The position numbers were made by a program, and so were the translations under genes. Below, one piece after another: positions 27,109 through 35,290 of a stretch of DNA of 64,000 nucleotides (its first letter is position 1; every line of letters starts with the position of its first letter). Source of the stretch: ZC4RG30 sp046347045 (GTDB lineage Bacteria > Pseudomonadota > Gammaproteobacteria > Steroidobacterales > Steroidobacteraceae); the NCBI GenBank assembly GCA_046347045.1, contig JAXMGX010000013.1:1-64000 (forward strand). The letters are read 5' to 3'. Below the pieces are notes generated by a model. It did not search any database and had not been told where the DNA came from. It was given only the letters and a program-made list of their open reading frames with translations.

Positions 27109-27432
27109 CGGCACCACGCCATCCGGCGTCAGCTTGTCGATGGCATCCGGCAGCACCGCGGCGATCTTCTGCAGCAGGTCCTGCTGCGAAACGCCGAGGC
27201 TCTGCGCAAGCTGGCCGATCTTGTCGGGACTGAAGGCCTGCTGGATCTGGGCCGGCGACACCGGCAGGTTGCTGCCCTTGCCCACCCAGGAATTCACCGT
27301 GTCGGCCAGCCCTTTGTTCTGCAGGTGCTGCACGATGCCGCCCACGCCGCCGTGATGCTGGATCAGGTTGTTGATCACGTTCGTCGCCACCGCGCCCACC
27401 ACGCCGCCCAGCATGCCGTCGAGAAGTCCCAT
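27097..27432 (-). CDS. yidB: YidB-like protein (DUF937)
   Basis: A 111-residue protein of the YidB/DUF937 family. MGLLDGMLGG at the start, then QHHGGVGGIVQHLQNKGLADTVNSWVGKGSN in shortened form (GGVGGIVQHL, NSWVGKG), and DLLQKIAAVLPDAIDKLTPDG at the end are diagnostic. The function is unknown in E. coli; the fold is helical and soluble. AAAGGA before the ATG is a good ribosome-binding site. It lies downstream of the initiator tRNA gene, 110 bases away, with a CTGCGCCG/CGGCGCAG hairpin in between. Confidence 0.88.
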   Translation of the reverse strand: MGLLDGMLGGVVGAVATNVINNLIQHHGGVGGIVQHLQNKGLADTVNSWVGKGSNLPVSPAQIQQAFSPDKIGQLAQSLGVSQQDLLQKIAAVLPDAIDKLTPDGVVPRAG

Positions 27433-27469
27433 GGTCAGATCCTTTGTTCAGGGAGTTGTGCCCGCGATT

Positions 27470-27488
27470 CTGCGCCGAATCGGCGCAG
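27470..27488. terminator. Hairpin between initiator tRNA and yidB
   Basis: CTGCGCCG (27470-27477) and CGGCGCAG (27481-27488) form a perfect eight-base-pair stem with loop AAT. On the minus strand it follows the tRNA gene by 55 bases. There is no T run, so it could be a Rho-assisted terminator or a processing signal. Confidence 0.35.
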
Positions 27489-27542
27489 GCGCGCATTACA
27501 CGCCAGTCAGGGACGCGGGAGCAGTTTGAAATTCGGGAAAAT

Positions 27543-27619
27543 TGGTAGCGGGGGCAGGATTTGAACCTGCGACCTTCGGGTTATGAGCCCGACGAGCTGC
27601 CAGACTGCTCCACCCCGCA
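27543..27619 (-). tRNA. Initiator tRNA-fMet (CAT)
   Basis: A 77-base cloverleaf with encoded CCA, anticodon CAT and near identity to E. coli tRNA-fMet (GTGGAGCAGTCTGG, GTCGGGCTCATAACCCGAAG). The three G-C pairs at the foot of the anticodon stem and the lack of a Watson-Crick pair at 1:72 mark it as the initiator. Here position 1 is U and position 72 is U, instead of the usual C1 and A72. It lies 92 bases downstream of nuoN on the same strand. Confidence 0.96.
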
Positions 27620-27669
27620 CCAGAGGGGCGCGCATCTTAGCCCAGCCGGCCGGGAAAAGGGAAAGTTTT

Positions 27670-27693
27670 CCCCCGCGATATGGGTAGCGGGGG
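27670..27693 (-). terminator. Hairpin downstream of nuoN
   Basis: CCCCCGC and GCGGGGG make a seven-base-pair stem with a ten-base loop, 19 bases after the nuoN stop. No T run follows on the minus strand (the next bases are AAAAC), so termination is uncertain. One arm is part of the tRNA-like remnant described separately. Confidence 0.3.
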
Positions 27694-27710
27694 CGTCACT
27701 TGAACTGGCG
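27683..27710 (-). other. Degenerate copy of a tRNA 3' end
   Basis: The 12 bases GGTAGCGGGGGC, then after five bases TTGAAC, occur here with the same spacing as in the 3' end and T loop of the initiator tRNA gene at 27544-27566. Read on the minus strand this gives a T-loop TTCAA and an acceptor end GCCCCCGCTACC. The rest of a tRNA is missing. It may be the relic of a duplicated tRNA or an old integration site. Confidence 0.45.
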
Positions 27711-27711
27711 C

Positions 27712-29148
27712 TCAGCCGCCCGGGATCACCTGGCGGCACAGCGCCAGCAACTGCTCCGGCACGATGCCCAGCGCCAGCACCGCCAGTGCATTCACGGCCA
27801 ACACCACCTTCATGCCCGTTGCCTTGGTCAACGCCGGCTGGTCCGCAGGCGCCTCGAAATACATCAGCCACACCACGCGCAGGTAGTAGAACGCGCCGAT
27901 CACCGAGGCCACCACCGCGATGATGGCCAGCCACAACTGCCCGCCGCCCAGCAACGCCTGGATGATCGAAAGCTTGGCCCAGAAGCCGACGAACGGCGGA
28001 ATGCCGGCGGTGGAGAACATCACCACGGCCATGGCGCCGGCCAGCAGCGGATCGCGCTGGTGCAGGCCCTTGTAGTCGTCGAGTTCGGTGGCTTCCTTGC
28101 CGTCGCGGCTGGCGAGCAGCACCACCGCGAACGCGCCCACCGTGGTCAGCACATAGGCGAAGGTGTAGTACAGCGCGGCGCTGTAGCCGCCGCCGGTGCC
28201 GGAGGCGAAGCCCAGCAGCACGAAGCCGGCGTTGGAAATGGCCGAATACGCCAGCATGCGCAGCAGGCTGGTCTGCGAGATGGCGATCACATTGCCCGCC
28301 ACCACCGACAGTGTGGCCAGGATGGCCAGCATCTGGCTCCACTGCGCCGTCTGCGAGGCCAGACCCTCGGCGAGGAAGCGGAACGCCACCGCGAAGTACG
28401 CGAACTTGGGCACCGTGGCGATCAGCGTGGCCGAGGCCGTGGGCGCGCCCTGGTACACATCCGGCACCCACATGTGGAAAGGCACCGCGCCGAACTTGAA
28501 CGCGATGGCCGCCACGATGAAGGCCGCGGCCAGCGTGAAGCCCAGGCCCGGCGCATCGCCCAGCCGCGAGGTGAGCGCGCCCAGGTCGAGCGTGCCGGTG
28601 ATGCCGTACAGCACCGACATGCCGTACAGCAGCGTGCCGGAGGCGATGGCGCCCAGCACGAAGTACTTCATCGCGGCCTCGGCGCCCACGCCCGACTCGC
28701 GGTCGAAGGCCACGATGGCATAGGCCGACAGCGCCAGCAGCTCGATGCCCACGTACACGGTGGTGAGGTTGGCCGCAGACGCCAGCACCAGCACACCCAG
28801 CAGGCCCGTAAGCGACAGGATGTAGAACTCGCCCTTCTGGAGGCCGCGCCGCGCCAGGTAGTTGCGGCTGTAGAACAGCGCCATGGCGGTGAACAGGAAG
28901 GCGCCGGTCTTGAGCAGGCTCGAGAGCCGGTCGGCCACGTACATGCCGCCCAGGATCACCTGCCGCCCGTCGATGACCTGGCGCGAAGCCAGCACCGCGC
29001 CCACCAGCAGCACCAGCAGCGTGAAGGTGGCCGTGCGTCCCGGGTTCCTGTCGGCAAAGAACAGGTCGAACAGCAGCACCACGCACAACGCCGCGGTGAG
29101 ATAGATCTCCGGCAGCGCCAGCCAGATTTCGGTCGAAGTGAAGGTCAT
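27712..29148 (-). CDS. nuoN: NADH-quinone oxidoreductase subunit N
   Basis: A 478-residue antiporter-like membrane subunit of respiratory complex I, with about 14 transmembrane helices. It forms one of the proton channels in the membrane arm. Key charged residues are in VGIELLALSAYA (Glu), KFGAVPFHMWVPDVYQG (Lys and the broken-helix motif) and LLRMLAYSAISNAG. It is the last gene of nuoA-N; its start overlaps the nuoM stop by four bases (ATGA). Confidence 0.97.
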   Translation of the reverse strand: MTFTSTEIWLALPEIYLTAALCVVLLFDLFFADRNPGRTATFTLLVLLVGAVLASRQVIDGRQVILGGMYVADRLSSLLKTGAFLFTAMALFYSRNYLARRGLQKGEFYILSLTGLLGVLVLASAANLTTVYVGIELLALSAYAIVAFDRESGVGAEAAMKYFVLGAIASGTLLYGMSVLYGITGTLDLGALTSRLGDAPGLGFTLAAAFIVAAIAFKFGAVPFHMWVPDVYQGAPTASATLIATVPKFAYFAVAFRFLAEGLASQTAQWSQMLAILATLSVVAGNVIAISQTSLLRMLAYSAISNAGFVLLGFASGTGGGYSAALYYTFAYVLTTVGAFAVVLLASRDGKEATELDDYKGLHQRDPLLAGAMAVVMFSTAGIPPFVGFWAKLSIIQALLGGGQLWLAIIAVVASVIGAFYYLRVVWLMYFEAPADQPALTKATGMKVVLAVNALAVLALGIVPEQLLALCRQVIPGG

Positions 29149-30653
29149 AGCTTGGTCGCCAGGATCATCTGCGTGAGGTGTTCGATGGAGCCGCGCATCA
29201 TGTCGAGCAGCGGCGCGGGCCAGACGCCCAGCACCACCACCGCCACGGCCAGCACGCCGAGCACCAGGAATTCGCGGCTGTCGACGTCCTTCATCTCGGC
29301 CACATGGTGGTTGCCCACCTTGCCGAAGATGACGCGCTTGACCAGCCACAGCGTGTAGGCGGCGCCCAGGATCAACGTGATGGCCGCGAGCGCGGCGTAC
29401 CAGAAGTTGGCCTTGAACGCAGCCAGTATCACCAGGAATTCGCCGACGAAGCCGGAGGTGCCGGGCAGGCCGGAGTTGGCCATCGAGAACAGCACCATGA
29501 AAGCACCGAAGATGGGCATGGTGTTGATCACGCCGCCGTAGGCGCTGATTTCACGCGAGTGCACGCGGTCGTACATCACGCCCACGCACAGGAACATGGC
29601 GCCGGAGATCAGGCCATGGGAGATCATCTGCACCATGGCGCCGTCGAGGCCCATGCCGGCGCCGGCCGGCTTGCCGGTGGCGCCGACGATGTCATAGGCC
29701 AGCACCGCGCCCAGCGTGACGAAGCCCATGTGCGCGATCGACGAATAGGCGATCAGCTTCTTCATGTCCTGCTGCACCAGCGCGACGAAGCCGATGTACA
29801 CCACCGCGATCAGCGACAGCGTGATGATGAAGCCATCCAGCTCGCGGCCGGCATCCGGCGCGATGGGCAGCGCGAAGCGCAGCAGGCCGTAGCCGCCCAT
29901 CTTCAGCATGATGGCGGCCAGCACCACCGAGCCGCCGGTGGGCGCCTCGACGTGCGCGTCGGGCAACCACGTATGAACCGGCCACATCGGCACCTTCACC
30001 GCGAAGGCGACAAGGAATGCCAGGAATATCCACCGCTGCTCGACCAGCGTCAGCGGCAGGCCCTGCATGGCGGCGATGCCGTAGTCCTGGGTCTTCAGGT
30101 AGATGTAGATCAACGCGACCAGCATGAACACCGAGCCGAGGAAGGTGTACAGGAAGAACTTGATGGTGGCGTAGATGCGCCGCGGGCCGCCCCAGATGCC
30201 GATGATCAGGAACATCGGGATCAGCATGGCTTCCCAGAAGAAGTAGAACAGCAGCGCGTCCATGGCCGAGAACACGCCGATCATCAGGCCTTCCATGATG
30301 AGGAAGGCCGCGAGGTACCCCGCCACGCGCTTGGTGACCGAGTTCCAGGCCGCGATGACCACCGGCACGGTGATGAAGGCGGTGAGGATGATCAGCGGCA
30401 GCGCGATGCCGTCCACGCCCAGGTGGTAGGTGGCGTTGAAGGCCGGAATCCACGGCAGCTTCTGCTGGAACTGGAAGGCGGCGGTGCTGCCGTCGAAGCC
30501 CGTGTACAGCGGCACGCACAGCACCAGCGTGACGAGCGAGGTGACGAGCGCCAGCCAGCGCGCGGCGGCCAGACGCTTGTCGCCCAGCGCCAGCACCAGG
30601 ACGCCGCCCACGATGGGCAGCCAGATCAACAGGGAAAGAAGTGTCGTCTGCAT
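29145..30653 (-). CDS. nuoM: NADH-quinone oxidoreductase subunit M
   Basis: A 502-residue antiporter-like subunit of complex I. FFWEAMLIPMFLIIG carries the conserved Glu, FAVKVPMWPVHTWLPDAHVEAP the conserved Lys and broken-helix motif, and MKKLIAYSSIAHMGFV is typical of NuoM. The start at 30653 gives MQTTLLSLLIWLP; a longer in-frame start at 30704 would overlap nuoL and has no homology. It begins four bases after the nuoL stop. Confidence 0.97.
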   Translation of the reverse strand: MQTTLLSLLIWLPIVGGVLVLALGDKRLAAARWLALVTSLVTLVLCVPLYTGFDGSTAAFQFQQKLPWIPAFNATYHLGVDGIALPLIILTAFITVPVVIAAWNSVTKRVAGYLAAFLIMEGLMIGVFSAMDALLFYFFWEAMLIPMFLIIGIWGGPRRIYATIKFFLYTFLGSVFMLVALIYIYLKTQDYGIAAMQGLPLTLVEQRWIFLAFLVAFAVKVPMWPVHTWLPDAHVEAPTGGSVVLAAIMLKMGGYGLLRFALPIAPDAGRELDGFIITLSLIAVVYIGFVALVQQDMKKLIAYSSIAHMGFVTLGAVLAYDIVGATGKPAGAGMGLDGAMVQMISHGLISGAMFLCVGVMYDRVHSREISAYGGVINTMPIFGAFMVLFSMANSGLPGTSGFVGEFLVILAAFKANFWYAALAAITLILGAAYTLWLVKRVIFGKVGNHHVAEMKDVDSREFLVLGVLAVAVVVLGVWPAPLLDMMRGSIEHLTQMILATKL

Positions 30654-30657
30654 GATG

Positions 30658-32745
30658 TCAGTGCCTGCCGACCAGGAACCAGCCCAGCAGCAGCGCCAGG
30701 CCAATCACCATCCAGAAGGCGTAGGAGTACAGGAATCCGGTCTGGACGCGGCGCACGATGCCCGACAGCCAGCCCACCGTCAGCGCCGAGCCATTGACGG
30801 CAACGCCATCGATGATGACCTTGTCGCCGGCGTTCCACAGCAGCGAACCGATGCCGCGCGAGGCGCGCGCGATGACGTTCTCGTTGAACCAGTCGAAGTA
30901 GTACTTGTTTTCGAGCAGCTTGTGCAGCGGCGCCAACGCCCCCTTGGCCGGCTCGAAGGAAGGCTTGCGGAAGAAGTACATCAGCGCCGCGGCCACCACG
31001 CCCGCCAGCGCCAGCCAGAACGGCGCCGAGGTGAAGGCTTGCAGGGCCATGTGCACCGCATCGTGCGCGTCCTCCATCACGTGCTCCATGGCCGGATGCG
31101 CCTCCAGGTTCACGAAGATGGCGCCATCGAAGTAGTGGCCGCCCAGCATCGACGCCACCGTCAGGCCGCCGATGACCAGCGAGGGAATGGCCAGCAGCAC
31201 CAGGGGCACCCACACCACGGCGGGGCTTTCGTGCGGCACGTGGACATGGTCGTGGGCATCATGGCCGCTCTGGTGAGCGGCGGGCGCATGATCGCCGTGG
31301 GCCGCGTGGTCGTGCCCGTGTGCATCATCCGCGGCGTGGTCGTCGTGCTCGGCCGGGAAGGGCTTGTGGCGGAAGCGCTCCTCGCCGTGGAACACCAGGA
31401 AGTACATGCGGAAGCTGTAGAAGGCGGTGACGAACACGCCGGCCAGCACGGCGTAGTAGGCATAGGTGGATACCCAGCCGTGGTTGCTGTGCTGGGCTGC
31501 CAGGATGATGCTGTCCTTGGAATAGAAGCCCGACAGGAACGGCGTGCCGATCAGCGCCAGCGAACCCACCAGCGAGGTGATCCAGGTGATCGGCATGTAC
31601 TTGCGCAGGCCACCCATGTTGCGGATGTCCTGGTCGTGGTGCATGCCGATGATCACCGAGCCGGCCGCCAGGAACAGCAGCGCCTTGAAGAAGGCATGGG
31701 TCATCAGGTGGAACACGCCGGCGGAGTACGCCGAGGCGCCCAGCGCCACGGTCATGTAGCCGAGCTGCGAGAGCGTCGAATACGCCACCACGCGCTTGAT
31801 GTCGTTCTGGATGATGCCGAGGAAGCCCATGAACAGCGCCGTGCTCGCACCGATGAACAGCACGAAGGCCAGCGCGTCGTTCGAGGCCTCGAACAGCGGC
31901 GACATGCGCGCCACCATGAAGATGCCGGCCGTCACCATGGTGGCGGCATGGATCAGCGCCGAGATCGGCGTGGGGCCTTCCATCGAATCCGGCAGCCACA
32001 CATGCAGCGGCATCTGCGCCGACTTGCCCATGGCGCCGATGAAGAGGCAGATGCAGATGACGGTCAGCGCATCCCAGGGGTGGCCGTTGAGGATGGTGAT
32101 GTGCTCGCCGGCCAGGCGGTCCACGGCGGCGAAGGCATCGGAATACTGCAGTGACCCGGTGAAGTACACCACGGCCGCGATGCCCAGCAGGAAGCCGAAG
32201 TCGCCGACGCGATTCACCAGGAACGCCTTCATGTTGGCGAAGATGGCCGTGGGCCGCGTGTACCAGAAGCCGATCAGGAGGTACGACACCACGCCCACCG
32301 CTTCCCAGCCGAAGAACAGCTGCAGGAAGTTGTTCGACATGACCAGCATCAGCATGGCGAAGGTGAACAGCGAGATGTAGCTGAAGAAGCGCTGGTAGCC
32401 GGGATCATCGGCCATGTAGCCGATGGTGTACACGTGCACGCACAGCGACACGAACGTGACCACCACCATCATCATCACGGTGAGCGGGTCGACCAGGAAG
32501 CCGATGGACATGCGGATGCCATCGCTGATCAGCCAGGTGTAGACCGGCGCGTTGAACACCGCCGCATGGTCCACGATCAGCTGCTTGAACACGATCAGCG
32601 ACAGCAGGCACGAGGCCGCCACGCCCAGGATGGTGACGATCGCCGCCGGCTGGCGGCCGATGAAGCGGCCGAAGAGGCCGGCGATGATCGCTCCCGCCAG
32701 CGGCAGCAGCGGAATCCACAGCAGGAGGTTCGGATTCAGGCTCAC
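30658..32745 (-). CDS. nuoL: NADH-quinone oxidoreductase subunit L
   Basis: A 695-residue antiporter-like subunit of complex I, distal in the membrane arm, with the long lateral helix at the C-terminus. GWEAVGVVSYLLIGFW, MGKSAQMPLHVWLPDSMEGPT in part (SAQMPLHVWLPDSMEG) and HLMTHAFFKALLFLAAGS are diagnostic. It is about 80 residues longer than E. coli NuoL. Much of this is a loop at about residues 463-507 packed with His and Asp (AHGHDHAAHGDHAPAAH and more), which may bind metal ions. It follows nuoK by three bases. Confidence 0.97.
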   Translation of the reverse strand: MSLNPNLLLWIPLLPLAGAIIAGLFGRFIGRQPAAIVTILGVAASCLLSLIVFKQLIVDHAAVFNAPVYTWLISDGIRMSIGFLVDPLTVMMMVVVTFVSLCVHVYTIGYMADDPGYQRFFSYISLFTFAMLMLVMSNNFLQLFFGWEAVGVVSYLLIGFWYTRPTAIFANMKAFLVNRVGDFGFLLGIAAVVYFTGSLQYSDAFAAVDRLAGEHITILNGHPWDALTVICICLFIGAMGKSAQMPLHVWLPDSMEGPTPISALIHAATMVTAGIFMVARMSPLFEASNDALAFVLFIGASTALFMGFLGIIQNDIKRVVAYSTLSQLGYMTVALGASAYSAGVFHLMTHAFFKALLFLAAGSVIIGMHHDQDIRNMGGLRKYMPITWITSLVGSLALIGTPFLSGFYSKDSIILAAQHSNHGWVSTYAYYAVLAGVFVTAFYSFRMYFLVFHGEERFRHKPFPAEHDDHAADDAHGHDHAAHGDHAPAAHQSGHDAHDHVHVPHESPAVVWVPLVLLAIPSLVIGGLTVASMLGGHYFDGAIFVNLEAHPAMEHVMEDAHDAVHMALQAFTSAPFWLALAGVVAAALMYFFRKPSFEPAKGALAPLHKLLENKYYFDWFNENVIARASRGIGSLLWNAGDKVIIDGVAVNGSALTVGWLSGIVRRVQTGFLYSYAFWMVIGLALLLGWFLVGRH

Positions 32746-32748
32746 GCG

Positions 32749-33054
32749 CTACCCTTTGAGCGAACTGATGTCGGCAACGTTGATGCTGCGCCGTTCACGG
32801 AACAACACGACCAGGATGGCAAGACCGATGGCCGCCTCGGCGGCCGCCACCGTCAGCACGAAGAACACGAACACCTGGCCGTCGATGTTGCCCAGGTACC
32901 GCGAGAAGGCGACGAAGTTGAAGTTCGCCGACAGCAGCAGCAGTTCGATGCACATCAACAGCAGGATGATGTTCTTGCGGTTGATGAAGATGCCCGCCAC
33001 CGCGATGGCGAACAGCGCGCCCGAGAGCAGCAGCATCTGCTGGACTGTGATCAC
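32749..33054 (-). CDS. nuoK: NADH-quinone oxidoreductase subunit K
   Basis: A 101-residue membrane subunit of complex I with three helices and the two conserved Glu residues in LLLMCIELLLLS and TVAAAEAAIGLAI. I chose GTG 33054 because it gives MITVQQMLLLSGALF, aligning with the usual MITLxHxLxLGAxLF start and with the family length of 101. The longer in-frame ATG at 33087 would add 11 residues without homology. The end INVADISSLKG is typical. Confidence 0.93.
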   Translation of the reverse strand: MITVQQMLLLSGALFAIAVAGIFINRKNIILLLMCIELLLLSANFNFVAFSRYLGNIDGQVFVFFVLTVAAAEAAIGLAILVVLFRERRSINVADISSLKG

Positions 33055-33100
33055 TTGCGGCACCCCCGCAGTTGCATCCGATGGCATCCGGCTCGACAGG

Positions 33101-33709
33101 TCATTCCCGCTTCTCCGCCGGCATCTGCAGCACCCGCAGCCGGTCTTCGCGGCGCGTGGCCACCTGCGCGCCGATGTCCTGCACCTTCAGCCCCTTGCGA
33201 TGGCGCATGGTCAGCACGATGGCCGCGATGATGGCCACCAGCAGCAGCACGGCCGCGAGTTCGAAGGGATACACGTACTTGGTGTACAGCGCCGTGCCCA
33301 GCTCGGTGGCGTTGCTGTCGCCCGCGCCCACCGGCGCCATGCCGGCCTTCATGTTCATGTTGGAGCCCAGGCCGCGCGCCACCACCACGCCCACGATCTC
33401 CAGGAACAGCACGATGGCCGTGGCGCCGCCGATCACTGCGTGGCGCGTGAAACCGCTCTTGATCTGCTCGATGTCCACATCGAGCATCATCACCACGAAC
33501 AGGAACAGCACCATCACGGCGCCCACGTAGACCAGCACCAGCACGATGGCCAGGAACTCGGCCTGCGCCAGCAGCCAGATGGCCGCGGCGGTGAAGAAGG
33601 TGAGCACCAGGCACAGCGCGCTGTGCACGGGGTTCTTGCTCAGGATCACGCCGAACGCCGCCACCAGCAGCACCAGCGAGAAGGCGTAGAACAGTATGGT
33701 TACCAACAC
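33101..33709 (-). CDS. nuoJ: NADH-quinone oxidoreductase subunit J
   Basis: A 202-residue membrane subunit of complex I with five helices. SKNPVHSALCLVLTFF, AEFLAIVLVLVYVGAVMVLFLFVVMM in part (VLVYVGAVMVLFLF) and YPFELAAVLLLVAIIAAI match NuoJ. The GTG start at 33709 has a GGAG site seven bases upstream; the next codon, TTG, is a weaker alternative. It begins 13 bases after the nuoI stop. Confidence 0.95.
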   Translation of the reverse strand: MLVTILFYAFSLVLLVAAFGVILSKNPVHSALCLVLTFFTAAAIWLLAQAEFLAIVLVLVYVGAVMVLFLFVVMMLDVDIEQIKSGFTRHAVIGGATAIVLFLEIVGVVVARGLGSNMNMKAGMAPVGAGDSNATELGTALYTKYVYPFELAAVLLLVAIIAAIVLTMRHRKGLKVQDIGAQVATRREDRLRVLQMPAEKRE

Positions 33710-33722
33710 TCCCCTGCTCCCC

Positions 33723-34208
33723 TTACCGGTACCTGGCGTCCGCAGCCTTGTCGGCGTCGATCATGGCTTCGTAGCGCTCGCCCACGGCCAGCAGCTTGTC
33801 CTTGGTCATGATGTTCTCGCCGCGGTGCTCCATGTGGTACTCGTGGATGCGTGTCTCGACGATGGCATCCACCGGGCAGGCCTCCTCGCAGAAGCCGCAG
33901 TAGATGCACTTGAACAGGTCGATGTCGTAACGCGTGGTGCGGCGCGTGCCGTCGGCGCTGACGTCCGAATCGATGGTGATGGCCGCCGCCGGGCAAACGG
34001 CCTCGCACAGCTTGCAGGCGATGCAGCGTTCCTCGCCGTTCGGGTAGCGGCGCAGCGCATGCAGGCCGCGGAAGCGCGAGGACTGCGGCGCCTTCTCTTC
34101 AGGATAGTTGACGGTGATCTTGCGGCGGAACAGCGTGCGCAAGGTGACGCTCATGCCCACCAGCATTTCCCACAGCGAGAAGGTCTTGACGAAGCTCTTG
34201 ACCGACAT
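33723..34208 (-). CDS. nuoI: NADH-quinone oxidoreductase subunit I
   Basis: A 161-residue peripheral subunit that holds clusters N6a and N6b. The two ferredoxin motifs CIACKLCEAVCP (about residues 61-72) and CIYCGFCEEACP (about 100-111) are complete. FRGLHALRRYPNGEERC and ETRIHEYHMEHRGENI are typical. It starts inside the nuoH stop (TGATG); a longer in-frame start at 34265 lies in nuoH. Confidence 0.97.
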   Translation of the reverse strand: MSVKSFVKTFSLWEMLVGMSVTLRTLFRRKITVNYPEEKAPQSSRFRGLHALRRYPNGEERCIACKLCEAVCPAAAITIDSDVSADGTRRTTRYDIDLFKCIYCGFCEEACPVDAIVETRIHEYHMEHRGENIMTKDKLLAVGERYEAMIDADKAADARYR

Positions 34209-35290
34209 CAGTGGCTCCAGGGTCCGATCTTGTAGTGGGCCATCAGCATCTCGACGAAGATCCACACGATGGTCACGGGGATCAGCGCCTTCCAGCCCAG
34301 CCGCATGATCTGGTCATAGCGGTAGCGCGGGAACGTGGCGCGCAGCCACAGGAACAGACACAGGAAGAGGAACAGCTTGAACACCAGCCAGTGCGTGCCG
34401 TCGTTGAGCAGCGCGCCCAGCAGCGGGATCTGGAACAGGCTGCTGTCGGCGGGCACGTAGCCGTTCAGCGGGCTCTGCCAGCCGCCGAAGAAGAACACCG
34501 CCGTCAATCCCGCGATCAGGATCATGTTGGCGTATTCGGCCAGGAAGAACAGCGCGAAGCCGATGCCGGAATACTCCACGTGGAAACCGGCGACGATCTC
34601 GGATTCGCCTTCGGCCACGTCGAAGGGCGCGCGGTTGGTTTCCGCGACGCCGGAGATGAAGTACACGACGAACAGCGGGAACAGCCAGAACCAGTTCCAC
34701 GACAGGAACCCGCCCGCCTGCTTCTCGATGACCGTGCCCAGGTTCAGGCTGTTCGAGGCCATGAGCACGCCGACCAGCGCAAAGCCCATGGCGATTTCAT
34801 AGGCCACGATCTGCGCCGCGGAGCGCATGGCGCCGAGGAAGGCATATTTGGAGTTCGAGGCCCAGCCCGCGAGGATCACGCCGTACACGCCCACCGAGGT
34901 GAGCGACAGCACGTAGAGCAGGCCCGCATCGACATTGGCGATGGCAAAGCCCGGCGCCACCGGCACCACCGCCCAGATGGCGAAGGCCGGGATCAGCGTG
35001 ATGGCCGGCGCGATGCGGAACAGCACCTTGTTCGACGCCGACGGGACCACGATCTCCTTGATGAGGAGCTTGATCACGTCGGCGAAGGGCTGGCCCATGC
35101 CGGGCAGGAAACCGAAGATGCGCACGCGGTTCGGACCCTTGCGCACCTGCATCCAGCCGATGAGCTTGCGTTCCCACAGCGTGAGGTAGGCCACCGAGAG
35201 GATGAGCACCACGGTGACCACCACGATCCACAGCGTGGACAGCAGCGCGCCCTGCACCATCGCGGGCAGGTTGTTCCACCAGGCGCTCAT
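34208..35290 (-). CDS. nuoH: NADH-quinone oxidoreductase subunit H
   Basis: A 360-residue membrane subunit that forms much of the quinone chamber where the two arms of complex I meet. ERKLIGWMQVRKGPNRV, KLLIKEIVVPSASNK, the acidic loop AETNRAPFDVAEGESEIVAGF and FLAEYANMI are diagnostic. Eight transmembrane helices are expected. It overlaps nuoG by four bases and nuoI by one. Confidence 0.97.
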   Translation of the reverse strand: MSAWWNNLPAMVQGALLSTLWIVVVTVVLILSVAYLTLWERKLIGWMQVRKGPNRVRIFGFLPGMGQPFADVIKLLIKEIVVPSASNKVLFRIAPAITLIPAFAIWAVVPVAPGFAIANVDAGLLYVLSLTSVGVYGVILAGWASNSKYAFLGAMRSAAQIVAYEIAMGFALVGVLMASNSLNLGTVIEKQAGGFLSWNWFWLFPLFVVYFISGVAETNRAPFDVAEGESEIVAGFHVEYSGIGFALFFLAEYANMILIAGLTAVFFFGGWQSPLNGYVPADSSLFQIPLLGALLNDGTHWLVFKLFLFLCLFLWLRATFPRYRYDQIMRLGWKALIPVTIVWIFVEMLMAHYKIGPWSH

